Shown here: in pieces, positions 43,263-51,205 of the stretch
Layout of the letters: every line of letters starts with the position of its first letter
How positions within the stretch are numbered: position 1 is the first letter of the stretch
From: an uncultured Saprospiraceae bacterium
GTDB lineage: Bacteria > Bacteroidota > Bacteroidia > Chitinophagales > Saprospiraceae
Direction of reading: 5' to 3'
Length of the DNA: 64,000 nt
Assembly (NCBI GenBank): GCA_937980645.1
Contig: CALJPQ010000027.1
Span: 62,001-126,000 of the forward strand
Made by a program: the position numbers and the translations under genes
The notes under the pieces: model-generated
Told to the model about the DNA's origin: nothing
The model's database searches: none
The model's input: the letters and a program-made list of their open reading frames with translations, nothing else

Positions 43263-44519
43263 CTATTGTTCTTCGGGTCGTCCGAGTATCTGGCCTTTTT
43301 CGTACTGTTGTCGGAGCAGGGTTTCTTCGCGGTGGTCGTCGTCGGTGAAGGCGGGTTCGTCTAAGCGTTTCAGGTCGGGTTGTCCGGCATCCATCCATGC
43401 GGAGTACCAGGCGGAGGCGACGGCGAGGATGGCGGCGCGCATCTGGCGTTCGACCATACCACTGAGGGCCTGCTGGTAGGCGGCAGCATAGTCGGGGCAA
43501 GGGACGATGACGACGGTGCGCCCGCGGGTTTCCGGGCATTTTTGCTGGTCGGCGGGGTATTGTCGGCTCAGGCGGCGCTCAATGGTCAGCACGCTATCCA
43601 CCAGGGCATGGCTGCGCAGGACGACGCTCCAGTAGTGGTCGGTGGCGTTGCCGATGTGTTGGGGTTTGCCCACGAAGTAGTCGTATTGTTCGTCGGCGAA
43701 GAGTTCGGGGATGCGGCTTTCCCAGAGGGCATGAATGCCCAGCTGGCCGGTTTTCTGGCCGTTGTAGTTGCTGGTGGTGTGCAGGGGTACGTGTGCGTCG
43801 CCGATGTAGTGCCCTATGTCGGCACACAGACGAAGGATACGTTTAGGGTCGCGGCGTCGGAAGGCGTTGGTGAGGTCGCGCTGCATTTTTTGCAGGTGCC
43901 AGGGCAGGACGCCGTGGGCCGAGAGGGTTTCGGTGAAGAAGGCTGCTTTTAGGGTCGGAGCTGGCAGGTCATGAGTGTCTAAGAAGTGCGCTAACGTGTC
44001 GGGGTCGAGCCGGTGGTCGGGGTCTGAGAAGGCTGTAGCCACGTGCCGGGTGAAATAGGGGCGCCAGGGGCTCGCCGAGTCGGTAGTAGTATTTCGTTTG
44101 GAGCTATACAGCAGCACGGTATCGCCTGCAGTGGTGATGCCGAACACTTCGGCGTAGCGCAGGAGGGCTTCGGGGAAGGTGCGCGGCAAGTCGGCAAAGG
44201 GAGGCTCGCCGTATTCGTCTAAGTCAATGTAATGGCGCGGCCCTTCGGCCAGCACGGCGTAGCGGCGCATGTCGGCGTCGGTGGCGTGGTCGGCCAGCCA
44301 GTCTATGTGCCGTTTGAAGAAAACCATCATCTCGGGCGGCAGCGTCATGACTGCCAGCCGATTGATGCGGCGATGAGCAAAGAACCCCCACGCCGGCGAA
44401 CTGGCCGCACAGCCCGACCACCCGTGCCCGTTGCACGCAGAAGATGAAACCGGCGCCTGGCGCCCCGACAGGCTCAGCAGGGCGCATATCACCAAAGCCG
44501 TTAAATACCCGAAACGCAT
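43263..44519 (-). CDS. Zinc-dependent phospholipase C / S1-P1 nuclease-like secreted protein
   Basis: This 418-residue protein starts with a signal peptide (YLTALVICALLSLSG). His- and Asp-rich segments fit the tri-zinc fold shared by phospholipase C and S1/P1 nucleases: WGFFAHRRINRLAV, HYIDLDEYG, CADIGHYIGDAHVPLH, IHALWESRIPEL and NATDHYWS. The family is widespread in Bacteroidota and usually annotated only as zinc-dependent phospholipase C-like. Whether it acts on phospholipid or nucleic acid cannot be told from sequence. It is a single-gene unit with a weak promoter box upstream. Confidence 0.85.
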   Translation of the reverse strand: MRFGYLTALVICALLSLSGRQAPVSSSACNGHGWSGCAASSPAWGFFAHRRINRLAVMTLPPEMMVFFKRHIDWLADHATDADMRRYAVLAEGPRHYIDLDEYGEPPFADLPRTFPEALLRYAEVFGITTAGDTVLLYSSKRNTTTDSASPWRPYFTRHVATAFSDPDHRLDPDTLAHFLDTHDLPAPTLKAAFFTETLSAHGVLPWHLQKMQRDLTNAFRRRDPKRILRLCADIGHYIGDAHVPLHTTSNYNGQKTGQLGIHALWESRIPELFADEQYDYFVGKPQHIGNATDHYWSVVLRSHALVDSVLTIERRLSRQYPADQQKCPETRGRTVVIVPCPDYAAAYQQALSGMVERQMRAAILAVASAWYSAWMDAGQPDLKRLDEPAFTDDDHREETLLRQQYEKGQILGRPEEQ

Positions 44520-44540
44520 AGGTCTATGATGGAACGGCTA

Positions 44541-44548
44541 TAAAGGTA
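44541..44548 (-). promoter_or_regulatory. -7 promoter element for the phospholipase-like gene
   Basis: TACCTTTA on the minus strand has one mismatch to TAnnTTTG and ends 21 bases before the ATG at 44519. A TTTG lies upstream at a shorter distance than usual. Confidence 0.4.
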
Positions 44549-44745
44549 AAACTGCCCACTGCAAACCGGCCCTGTTTTTAATTTTCCTCCCCCATTCTTC
44601 ACCTGGCCCTACGCAAGGCTGCTGTCGAGCAAAAGGCTTAAGAACCACAGAGGTATTGCTCTCTGTGTTTGTGTGCATCCCCTCAGCGGTGAAAAGGGAA
44701 GATCCCGGAGCCTACAGGCATCTCAACCGTGCGTAACGTCTGTTT

Positions 44746-45054
44746 TCACTTCCCACTCGTTGGCCCATCTATCAGGTGCACCGTCCAGGCCTCGGCACGA
44801 CGGGCGAAGAGTGTTTTGGTGCGCGCCCATGTGCGCTGAAAGAGTTCGGACTGGCGATAGCGCTCTAAGGCGGCTTCGTCGTCCCAGAGGCTCAGGGTAA
44901 AGAGGGTGTTGGGGTCATCGGTGCATTGGAGCAGTTCCATGTGCTGGCAACCCGGAAAGGCCCGAATTTGGTGTTTGCTTTCTTCAAAGACCTCTTGAAG
45001 GAAGGTTTGCAGCCCATCAGGGCGAAAGGTCATTTTGACGATGCGTTTAATCAT
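44746..45054 (-). CDS. Antibiotic biosynthesis monooxygenase (ABM)-like protein
   Basis: This 102-residue ferredoxin-like alpha+beta barrel protein of the ABM family has IVKMTFRPDGLQTFLQEVF, IRAFPGCQHMELLQ and LFTLSLWDDEAALERYRQSE. Members include quinol monooxygenases and haem-degrading enzymes, but many are uncharacterised. The ATG at 45054 is used because the fold starts there; an in-frame start at 45090 would overlap the promoter. It is divergent from the 45169 gene. Confidence 0.85.
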   Translation of the reverse strand: MIKRIVKMTFRPDGLQTFLQEVFEESKHQIRAFPGCQHMELLQCTDDPNTLFTLSLWDDEAALERYRQSELFQRTWARTKTLFARRAEAWTVHLIDGPTSGK

Positions 45055-45074
45055 AATTGTGGCGGCGCGTGCCG

Positions 45075-45082
45075 CAAAGGTA
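45075..45082 (-). promoter_or_regulatory. -7 promoter element for the ABM gene
   Basis: TACCTTTG on the minus strand exactly matches TAnnTTTG and ends 20 bases before the ATG at 45054. A weaker divergent promoter (TTTG 45095-45098, TAATCTTG 45122-45129) may drive the gene at 45169. Confidence 0.5.
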
Positions 45083-45168
45083 GCTTGCAAAGACTTTGAG
45101 CCGAATGCGTTAAAAAGACCGTAATCTTGCTGCCTGTTTTTTTCACCAGCCCAAGTTGTACCCGATTT

Positions 45169-46044
45169 ATGTTTTCGTCTGCGCCAAAGTTTCTGGGTTT
45201 GCGCCCAAAAGCCTCGTGGGTAGCTGCTTTTCAGGCGGCGGCCCGCTTTCCGGAAGGTCTGACACCCGGTGATGTGCCGTTGGCATTAGACAGCAGCCTG
45301 ACGCAGTGGTGGGCGGGCAGTGCTGCACTGGCTGCCGACGCGGGCTATTCGGCGGCAGAGCGCTATTGTATCCGCTTAGCATTTCTATGGAAGCTTTACC
45401 GGGCTTTTGAGGCATTCGGCTTTGGCGCGCAGGTCGCTGAGCGTATTGCCAACGCTGTGTTGGACGTCGTGGAAGAAACCCCTGCCGCCAGCCGCCCGAC
45501 AGAGGCTGCCGGTCTGACGGCCGTGGCGGCATTTCCTGAAGCTTTGCTGACACACCTGAAAGCCGTGCACGACTATTACACGACGCACGCCCTGCTTCAG
45601 GAGGAGGTGCTGGAAAGCACGGAGGCGACACCCGCGCCGCTGCTACTGCCGCTGAGCAGCGCAGGATTTTTGTGCACGGTGGTGTTGCCGGCCGATATGG
45701 AGGTCGGTATGGCACGCGCGCTGTGGCGGCAGTTCATGCGCGAAAACACAGCCGTGCGCCTCATCACCTTAAGAGCCGATGCTGCCGCCCGCGAAGCCGC
45801 CGAAACTGCCGACCCGATTTTCTTCGCTCCCGGCGGCGGCCAAAAGCCGGGCCGATGCCTGTGGGCGCAGCCGGCGGGCCTCATGCCCGATATCCATCAA
45901 TGGCTCCAGCAGCAGGGATATGCTCAGCCCGACCAGGCCCGTTGCATCGTACTGAGGGCCAACGGCACCCTGAGCACAGTGCTGACCAAAACCGACGTCA
46001 TTGACGACTTCGCTCTCTCGGAAGCCTTCTTCAACGCTTGCTAA
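45169..46044 (+). CDS. Hypothetical protein, first gene of an unrecognised pair
   Basis: This 291-residue protein from the ATG at 45169 has no signal peptide and two apparent halves. The N-terminal half is helical (SLTQWWAGSAALAADAGYSA, IRLAFLWKLYRAFEAFGFGA). The C-terminal half has short strands (AGFLCTVVLPADMEVG, CIVLRANGTLSTVLTKTD). No family was recognised. An in-frame TTG at 45127 would add 14 residues. It is followed after 14 bases by a larger exported protein, so the two are probably co-transcribed. Confidence 0.65.
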   Translation: MFSSAPKFLGLRPKASWVAAFQAAARFPEGLTPGDVPLALDSSLTQWWAGSAALAADAGYSAAERYCIRLAFLWKLYRAFEAFGFGAQVAERIANAVLDVVEETPAASRPTEAAGLTAVAAFPEALLTHLKAVHDYYTTHALLQEEVLESTEATPAPLLLPLSSAGFLCTVVLPADMEVGMARALWRQFMRENTAVRLITLRADAAAREAAETADPIFFAPGGGQKPGRCLWAQPAGLMPDIHQWLQQQGYAQPDQARCIVLRANGTLSTVLTKTDVIDDFALSEAFFNAC

Positions 46045-46058
46045 ACCTGCTCTCACAC

Positions 46059-47789
46059 ATGTGCCGATCCTCTTTTTTCCTCGCCATAGCCCTGCTGGCC
46101 GCTCCTTTCCTCGCACCAGCCCAGCGGCAGTCCATCCTGACCATCGAGGAAATCAGCCGCAACAGCGGGCGCGTCCTTCCGGTGCCCGAAAGCGGGCTGG
46201 CCATCGTGGACATCAATAGCAAACTACGCATCGCGTCCAACCCGGAAGCCATACGCGCCAGAGCACTGGAACTGGCCGGCAAGGCACAACTCGACCGCGA
46301 GCTGCGCGACAAAATCAACCGCATCGAGCGCGTCTTGCGCGAACAGGAGCGCTTAGTGTTCTACATCCGCCAGGCCATCGAAACCCCTCAGCGCCAACCC
46401 GACTCCCTGCTGATGCTGCTGCGAGCCACCATGCGCGACATCGGCGCCGACACGCTGCTGCGCGCCCGATACAACCAGTACAGCCGCGAATACACCGATC
46501 GCCTGCGCGCCGACCCCTCGCTGCGCGAACGCGAAGACCGCTTCCTCTACATCCTGGGCCGATACAGCGAAACACTCGACAGCCTGCGCGGCGAACTCCG
46601 TACCTTAGAAAAAACCGCCCGCGTCCGCTTCAGCCTGCGCGCCTTCCGAAAAGACCGCAGCGGCGGCATGCGCCTGCACATCGAAAACTTCGACCTCTTC
46701 GAACAGGGCCAATTCTACGAAGTAGAAAACTGGGCGCTGATGATCAACCCCGAACAACTGCAGCAACTGCAAAACCTCCAAAGCCTGGCCTCCTCCCTCA
46801 ACCAGGGCAGCGAAAAAGCATTGCAAGACTTCCGCGACAAACTCTTCCAGATGCTGCCCGCCTTAGCCTGCTTAGAGCAATTCCCTACGGAACTCCGCCT
46901 GGCCAGCGAAACCATCCCCGCCGACGTGCGCACCATCCTCGACCGCAGCTGGAACGATGCTCGGCAACAACTCGACCTGCTGCGCAATGAACTCACCACG
47001 CTCTCGCTCACCGCCGATGCTTACGACGTCAAGGCGCGCTGGGCCGCCCTGCGCTTCCACGCCGACAGCCTCTACCACAGCACGCTGGGCAATCTTATGG
47101 CGCTGCCCCAAACCAACGCACATGTGCGCAACCTACTCCAATGTGCCGAACAAACGCGCACCGACATCGAACGCATAGACCGCTTCATCCGCGCCTTCCC
47201 GGAAACGTATCTGCGCAAAGTCTATCTCGCCTGCGACGAACTGGCCAACGAAGTGCTGAGCTTCGACCTGGCCCAAATACCCGAAACCGGCCTCCTGGAC
47301 CTGGCCTACACAGGCCGGCGCGAAGAGGGCGACGAACTGCTCATCCAGGCCCTGCTGGTACCCGAAGGCGACACCGCCACCCGCCGGCGCTACACGGTCA
47401 TCGAAGAGCGCACGGCAGTGATGACGGTAACCGGCCCGCGCGCTGTACCGCGTGTGGGGCTGATGATGGCCAATCCCTATACGCTCCAGCAGCCCGATGC
47501 CGCGCAATTTCGCTTCACCCCCTCGGCCGCGCTGTTGGTCAAATTCGGCAGCCGGCGCTCGCACTTCTATAACCGCTTCCTCGACCCCGGCATCGGTATC
47601 GTGACGGCTTCGCCCGACTTCTCTTTAGACGGCATTCCCGAATTCGGCGCTGGCCTGGCTGCCACACTCTTCCGCGACATCGCCAGCGCAGGTTGGTGCT
47701 GGAATTTTGGACTAAACAAGCCTTTCTACTTCCTCGGCATCAATCTGCCCTTCAACCTGCCGGGCATGCCCGTAGGCACGGCGCGCTGA
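46059..47789 (+). CDS. Exported coiled-coil protein of unknown function
   Basis: This 576-residue protein has a signal peptide (FFLAIALLAAPFLAPAQ). Residues about 60-380 are strongly helical and charged (DKINRIERVLREQERLVFYI, LDSLRGELRTLEKTAR), suggesting coiled coils. The last 90 residues change to strand-like, aromatic sequence (SAALLVKFGSRRSHFYNRFL, WNFGLNKPFYFLGINLPFNL) like the end of an outer-membrane barrel or anchor. No family was recognised. The ATG at 46059 opens the signal peptide. It may span the periplasm; that is inference. Confidence 0.7.
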   Translation: MCRSSFFLAIALLAAPFLAPAQRQSILTIEEISRNSGRVLPVPESGLAIVDINSKLRIASNPEAIRARALELAGKAQLDRELRDKINRIERVLREQERLVFYIRQAIETPQRQPDSLLMLLRATMRDIGADTLLRARYNQYSREYTDRLRADPSLREREDRFLYILGRYSETLDSLRGELRTLEKTARVRFSLRAFRKDRSGGMRLHIENFDLFEQGQFYEVENWALMINPEQLQQLQNLQSLASSLNQGSEKALQDFRDKLFQMLPALACLEQFPTELRLASETIPADVRTILDRSWNDARQQLDLLRNELTTLSLTADAYDVKARWAALRFHADSLYHSTLGNLMALPQTNAHVRNLLQCAEQTRTDIERIDRFIRAFPETYLRKVYLACDELANEVLSFDLAQIPETGLLDLAYTGRREEGDELLIQALLVPEGDTATRRRYTVIEERTAVMTVTGPRAVPRVGLMMANPYTLQQPDAAQFRFTPSAALLVKFGSRRSHFYNRFLDPGIGIVTASPDFSLDGIPEFGAGLAATLFRDIASAGWCWNFGLNKPFYFLGINLPFNLPGMPVGTAR

Positions 47790-47830
47790 ACATCGCCGCA
47801 ATAGCACCACCGGTGGCAAAGCCTAACCCT

Positions 47831-48166
47831 TCAGTTGACCATAGCGGCCAACTGGGAGAACAGCCCCGACATCTGCTCCAAGCGCTCGTAGTTGACCGCA
47901 TAAAAGATGAATTTTCCCTCGCGGCGCGTCTTGACTACACCCGCCCGTCGCAGCAAAGACAGATGCTGGCTGGTCAAACTCTGCTCCATACGCAACTGTA
48001 CATACAGGTCGGTAACAGTCATCTCGCCCTGCGTGTGCATGTACTGGAGCATCTTCTGCCGCAACGGGTGCCGAATGGCACGCACTACGGCCAGAGACTT
48101 GTCTAAGTCCACGCTGTTCAGATAAGGCACCGTTACGGCTACCTTTTCGGTTTTTGCTTTTCCCAT
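47831..48166 (-). CDS. ArsR/SmtB-type transcriptional regulator
   Basis: This 111-residue winged-helix repressor has AIRHPLRQKMLQYM, the recognition region SLTSQHLSLLRRAGVVKTRR and the wing EGKFIFYAVNYERLEQM. The ELCVCDL-type metal site in helix 3 is replaced by EMTVTDLYVQL, without Cys, so classic As/Cd/Zn sensing there is unlikely. The ATG at 48166 is preferred over 48193. It has its own promoter with a short palindrome just downstream of the expected start of transcription, suggesting autoregulation. No target gene is adjacent on the same strand. Confidence 0.9.
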   Translation of the reverse strand: MGKAKTEKVAVTVPYLNSVDLDKSLAVVRAIRHPLRQKMLQYMHTQGEMTVTDLYVQLRMEQSLTSQHLSLLRRAGVVKTRREGKFIFYAVNYERLEQMSGLFSQLAAMVN

Positions 48167-48201
48167 AGTATGATGTTTTGAATTAGCGAACACCTGGTTT
48201 T

Positions 48202-48209
48202 ACATATGT
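48202..48209. promoter_or_regulatory. Palindrome near the ArsR promoter (possible operator)
   Basis: ACATATGT is a perfect 8-base palindrome 11 bases downstream of the -7 box, in the expected 5' leader. An ATATGT half-site recurs near 48256. ArsR proteins often bind AT-rich inverted repeats at their own promoter; binding here is inferred. Confidence 0.35.
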
Positions 48210-48220
48210 TTTAATACGGC

Positions 48221-48228
48221 CAAAATTA
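48221..48228 (-). promoter_or_regulatory. -7 promoter element for the ArsR gene
   Basis: TAATTTTG on the minus strand matches TAnnTTTG, about 54 bases before the ATG at 48166. Confidence 0.5.
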
Positions 48229-48413
48229 TGCCATACCCCTGGAATAGCCAGACCTTATATGTTTTTTTTTTCAACTATACGGCTCGTAGTGTCAGGGGTG
48301 AAGCCCTTCTGTCGGAACAGACCGGCGCCGCGCAACTTCGCCCGCAATGCTTGTAAAGTTGCGCAAAGTGCCAGACCTTGCGCCGCTTTTGGCGAGATAA
48401 GGCACTCTTCGTT

Positions 48414-49106
48414 ATGAGCCGCAAAAACAAGTTGCAAAAATTTGCCGATGTTCTTTCGTTTCCCAATGTGTACGAATGCTACGACGTGCAGCACCCTTCG
48501 CTTGTAGGCGTAGGCATGCAACCCGTTGACCTGAAGGGACGTTGGCGAACGGCACACTTTCACAACGAAAACCCCATCGTGCTGGAACTGGCCTGCGGCG
48601 GCGGCGAATACACCGTGGCCTTGGCACAACAGTTTGCCAACCACAATTTTATCGGTGTGGACATCAAAGGCAACCGCATCTGGCGCGGCGCCAAAACCGC
48701 CTTAGAAACTGGCCTGACCAACGCCGCCTTCCTGCGCACGCGCATTGAAGTCATCGAGTACTTCTTTGCCCCCGGCGAAGTGGACGAAATCTGGATTACC
48801 TTCCCTGACCCGTTTCCGCGCCCCAGCAAAGTCAACCGCCGCCTAACATCGCCATTTTTTATAGAAAAATACCGCCGCATCCTGCGGCCGGGTGGCCTCG
48901 TACACCTCAAACACGACGACCCGGATTTCTTCCGCTTCACGTTGGACACGGTGGCCAACGACCCGCGCTGCCGACTGCTGTACGCCGACGACGACATCTA
49001 CGCCCACCCGCTGCCCTGGCCCGAACTGGGCATCCGCACGCGCTACGAAAGCATGCACTTAGCCGAAGGCAAAACCATCAAATACGCGCGCTTTCAAATA
49101 CACTGA
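48414..49106 (+). CDS. trmB: tRNA (guanine-N7-)-methyltransferase
   Basis: This 230-residue SAM-dependent enzyme methylates G46 in the tRNA variable loop. LELACGGGEYTVALAQQF is the SAM motif, FIGVDIKGNRIWRGAKTA follows, and ITFPDPFPRPSKVNRRLTSP is the TrmB-specific block. The ATG at 48414 is used because the family begins with the basic RKNKLQKF segment; an open frame from 48378 adds 12 residues. It precedes coaE by 71 bases. Confidence 0.94.
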   Translation: MSRKNKLQKFADVLSFPNVYECYDVQHPSLVGVGMQPVDLKGRWRTAHFHNENPIVLELACGGGEYTVALAQQFANHNFIGVDIKGNRIWRGAKTALETGLTNAAFLRTRIEVIEYFFAPGEVDEIWITFPDPFPRPSKVNRRLTSPFFIEKYRRILRPGGLVHLKHDDPDFFRFTLDTVANDPRCRLLYADDDIYAHPLPWPELGIRTRYESMHLAEGKTIKYARFQIH

Positions 49107-49177
49107 ATACTTCGGCGCCCCTCTCCTCTTTTCAAACGACCTTAGCAACTGCTTTCTCACCAGCTCTTCTTCGCTCT

Positions 49178-49810
49178 ATGGCCCACCCACTCCGCGTTGG
49201 CATCACCGGCGGCATTGGCAGCGGCAAGACGATGGTCTGCCGGCTGTTTGCCGTGTTGGGCATTCCGATCTATGACGCGGACTACTGGGCCAAATGGCTC
49301 ATGGAGCACGACCCACAGGTGCGCAAGGAAGTAATCGCCCTTTTAGGCCCAGAGGCTTATCGCCCCGATGGCGCCTACGACCGCACCTATGTGGCCCCAC
49401 GTGTCTTTGCCGATGCGGCGCTGCTGGCCGCGCTCAACGCCGTCGTGCACCCGGCGGTGGAGCGCCACAGCCGCGAGTGGCACGAGCAGCAGGCGCAAAC
49501 GGGTTGCCCTTACACGCTTAAGGAAGCTGCTTTGCTCGTCGAGAGCGGCAGCCATCGCTTTCTGGATGCGCTCATCGTCGTAACGGCGCCCGAGGCGGTG
49601 CGCATCCGCCGCGTCATGGCACGCGATGGCGCCACTGAGGCAGACGTGCGTGCGCGCATGCAACGCCAGGCACCCGAAGCCGACAAGGTGGCCCTGGCCG
49701 ACTTCGTCATCGTCAATGACGGACAACATGCGCTCATTCCTCAGGTGTGGGCGGTGCACCAGGCGCTCTTGGCGCGCGCTCGCCAGTCTGAGAGCAGCCG
49801 CCCAGAGTGA
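49178..49810 (+). CDS. coaE: Dephospho-CoA kinase
   Basis: This 210-residue P-loop kinase catalyses the last step of coenzyme A synthesis. RVGITGGIGSGKTMVCRLF holds the P-loop, IYDADYWAKWLM the substrate Asp, and VAPRVFADAALLAALNAVVH, EAALLVESGSH and VVTAPEAVRIRRVMARDG follow. It is complete for the family. It converges on mnmD with a 41-base gap that holds no clear terminator. Confidence 0.94.
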   Translation: MAHPLRVGITGGIGSGKTMVCRLFAVLGIPIYDADYWAKWLMEHDPQVRKEVIALLGPEAYRPDGAYDRTYVAPRVFADAALLAALNAVVHPAVERHSREWHEQQAQTGCPYTLKEAALLVESGSHRFLDALIVVTAPEAVRIRRVMARDGATEADVRARMQRQAPEADKVALADFVIVNDGQHALIPQVWAVHQALLARARQSESSRPE

Positions 49811-49851
49811 AGAGGTTTGGCTCGGAAAAGTATGCCGCCGAGGCCCTGCCC

Positions 49852-50511
49852 TCACTTCCACGCCCGCGTCATTTCGCGCTTGCCGGGCGGCCCAGGTAGG
49901 CGCTCGACCTCGAAGCCCACAGCGCGCAGGGTGCGCTTGACGTCGCCTTTGGCGCAATAGGTAACCAAAAGGCCTTCGGGCCGCAAGGCGCGATGCAGGG
50001 CGCGGAACACCGCCTCCGTCCACATTTCGGGCTGGGCTTGCGGGGCAAAGGCGTCGAAGTAGATGACGTCGAAGGCCTCCGTAGCGCGGTACGCCTGCAC
50101 GGGCATGCGCTTTTTGCGCAGGTGGAAGTGGTCGGACAGGCGCACAGTGCGCTCCCAGGCGCAGGTGTGCAGGCGGCAAAAGTCGGCCTGGCGTTCGGGT
50201 ACTCCGGCGCATTCGGCGTAGTTGAACAGGGCGGCTTCTTCGGGCGTCAGCGGCTGGTTTTCTAAGCCGGTATAGCGCACGTTTAGGTTACGGCGCTCAG
50301 CCTCCAACCACGACAGGAAGGCGTTGAGGCCCGTGCCCAGACCCACTTCAAGCACCGAAATGTCCGTTTGCACGGCGGCTTTGAAGCGCAGGCCGGCTCC
50401 AATGAACACATGCAACGACTCCGTGAGCGCCCCGTAGCGAGAGTGATACGTAACGCCATAGCGTTCGGAATAGACCGAATGGGAGCCGTCTTGTGTAACG
50501 ATGAGCGCCAT
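49852..50511 (-). CDS. mnmD: tRNA (mnm5s2U34) methyltransferase-like protein MnmD
   Basis: About 219 residues, equivalent to the methyltransferase half of MnmC, the last step of mnm5s2U34 formation at the tRNA wobble base. IVTQDGSHSVYSERYGVTYH is the family N-terminus; VLEVGLGTGLNAFLSWLEA is the SAM site; FDVIYFDAFAPQAQPEMW and GLLVTYCAKGDVKRTLRAVG complete the fold. I start at 50511; an ATG at 50532 adds 7 residues but lies only 4 bases after the U-tract of a terminator. The separate FAD domain of MnmC is absent, as usual outside enterobacteria. Confidence 0.88.
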   Translation of the reverse strand: MALIVTQDGSHSVYSERYGVTYHSRYGALTESLHVFIGAGLRFKAAVQTDISVLEVGLGTGLNAFLSWLEAERRNLNVRYTGLENQPLTPEEAALFNYAECAGVPERQADFCRLHTCAWERTVRLSDHFHLRKKRMPVQAYRATEAFDVIYFDAFAPQAQPEMWTEAVFRALHRALRPEGLLVTYCAKGDVKRTLRAVGFEVERLPGPPGKREMTRAWK

Positions 50512-50536
50512 AGAGGACTGAAAAAGCGCCATAGAA

Positions 50537-50574
50537 TAAAAAACAGCATATCGGCATCGAAGGCGATATGCTGT
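50537..50574 (-). terminator. Terminator between tRNA-Leu and mnmD
   Basis: On the minus strand ACAGCATATCG (50574-50564) pairs perfectly with CGATATGCTGT (50553-50543) and is followed by TTTTTTATT. It lies 7 bases after the tRNA 3' end and 4-26 bases before the possible mnmD starts, so it could also attenuate mnmD. Confidence 0.85.
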
Positions 50575-50581
50575 GTGAGGG

Positions 50582-50664
50582 TGCGGGAAGCGAGACTCGA
50601 ACTCGCATGACCTCGCGGTCACTGGTGTTTGAGACCAGCGCGTCTACCATTCCGCCATTCCCGC
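50582..50664 (-). tRNA. tRNA-Leu (CAA)
   Basis: An 83-base class II tRNA. The acceptor is GCGGGAA/TTCCCGC, the anticodon stem-loop CTGGTCTCAAACACCAG has anticodon CAA, a long variable arm (GACC/GGTC) is present, and the T arm contains GAGTTCGAGTCTC. CCA is not encoded (CCC follows the discriminator A). It begins 9 bases after the hscB stop and is probably processed from the same transcript. Confidence 0.96.
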
Positions 50665-50673
50665 GCTGAGGCC

Positions 50674-51201
50674 CTAACGGGCAGCAAAAGTAGCGAGCTT
50701 TTCGCGAATGCGCACAAGGTATCTTTTTTTCAAAAAATAGTCTCGCACTTGCAGGAGGTCTTCGCGGCTGTTGGGGCTGTCGTCGGTGTAGCGGTCGAGC
50801 ACCGGAGCGATGGCATCGTCGAGGGTGCGCTCCCAATGATTTACGGCCTGTGCCGTTTGTTCGAAGCGCTCTGGGTCGTAGTCCATTTCCAACTCCATGA
50901 GCGCCTCGTTGATGTCCATCATTTCTAAGAGAAACTCCTGCGGCACCTGCTGTTGGCCTTCGTCGGCGAGCAGACCTTTGATTTCCAGCACATAGCGCAT
51001 TCGGCGGTCGGGGTCGGCGAGGGTTTGGTACGCCTCATTGTTCAGGGTGGAGAGGTGCAGCATTTCGGCTTGCTCTTCGGGCGAAGCGAGCGTATGGAAG
51101 TCGGGGTGGTATTTCCGGCTGTTTTGATAAAACAGGCGGCGCAGTTGTGCTTCATCCAGCCGAAATGCAACCGGCAGGCCGTAGAACTCGAAGTAGTTCA
51201 T
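50674..51201 (-). CDS. hscB: Fe-S cluster co-chaperone HscB-like J-domain protein
   Basis: This 175-residue protein has an N-terminal J domain (YFEFYGLPVAFRLDEAQLRR) with the HPD motif at residues 32-34 in SRKYHPDFH. A C-terminal three-helix region follows (EFLLEMMDINEALMELEMDY), as in HscB, which delivers the scaffold IscU to the Hsp70 HscA. No hscA or iscU lies nearby. It starts 4 bases after the rseP stop, so the two are one transcription unit. Confidence 0.9.
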   Translation of the reverse strand: MNYFEFYGLPVAFRLDEAQLRRLFYQNSRKYHPDFHTLASPEEQAEMLHLSTLNNEAYQTLADPDRRMRYVLEIKGLLADEGQQQVPQEFLLEMMDINEALMELEMDYDPERFEQTAQAVNHWERTLDDAIAPVLDRYTDDSPNSREDLLQVRDYFLKKRYLVRIREKLATFAAR

Positions 51202-51205
51202 GCTC

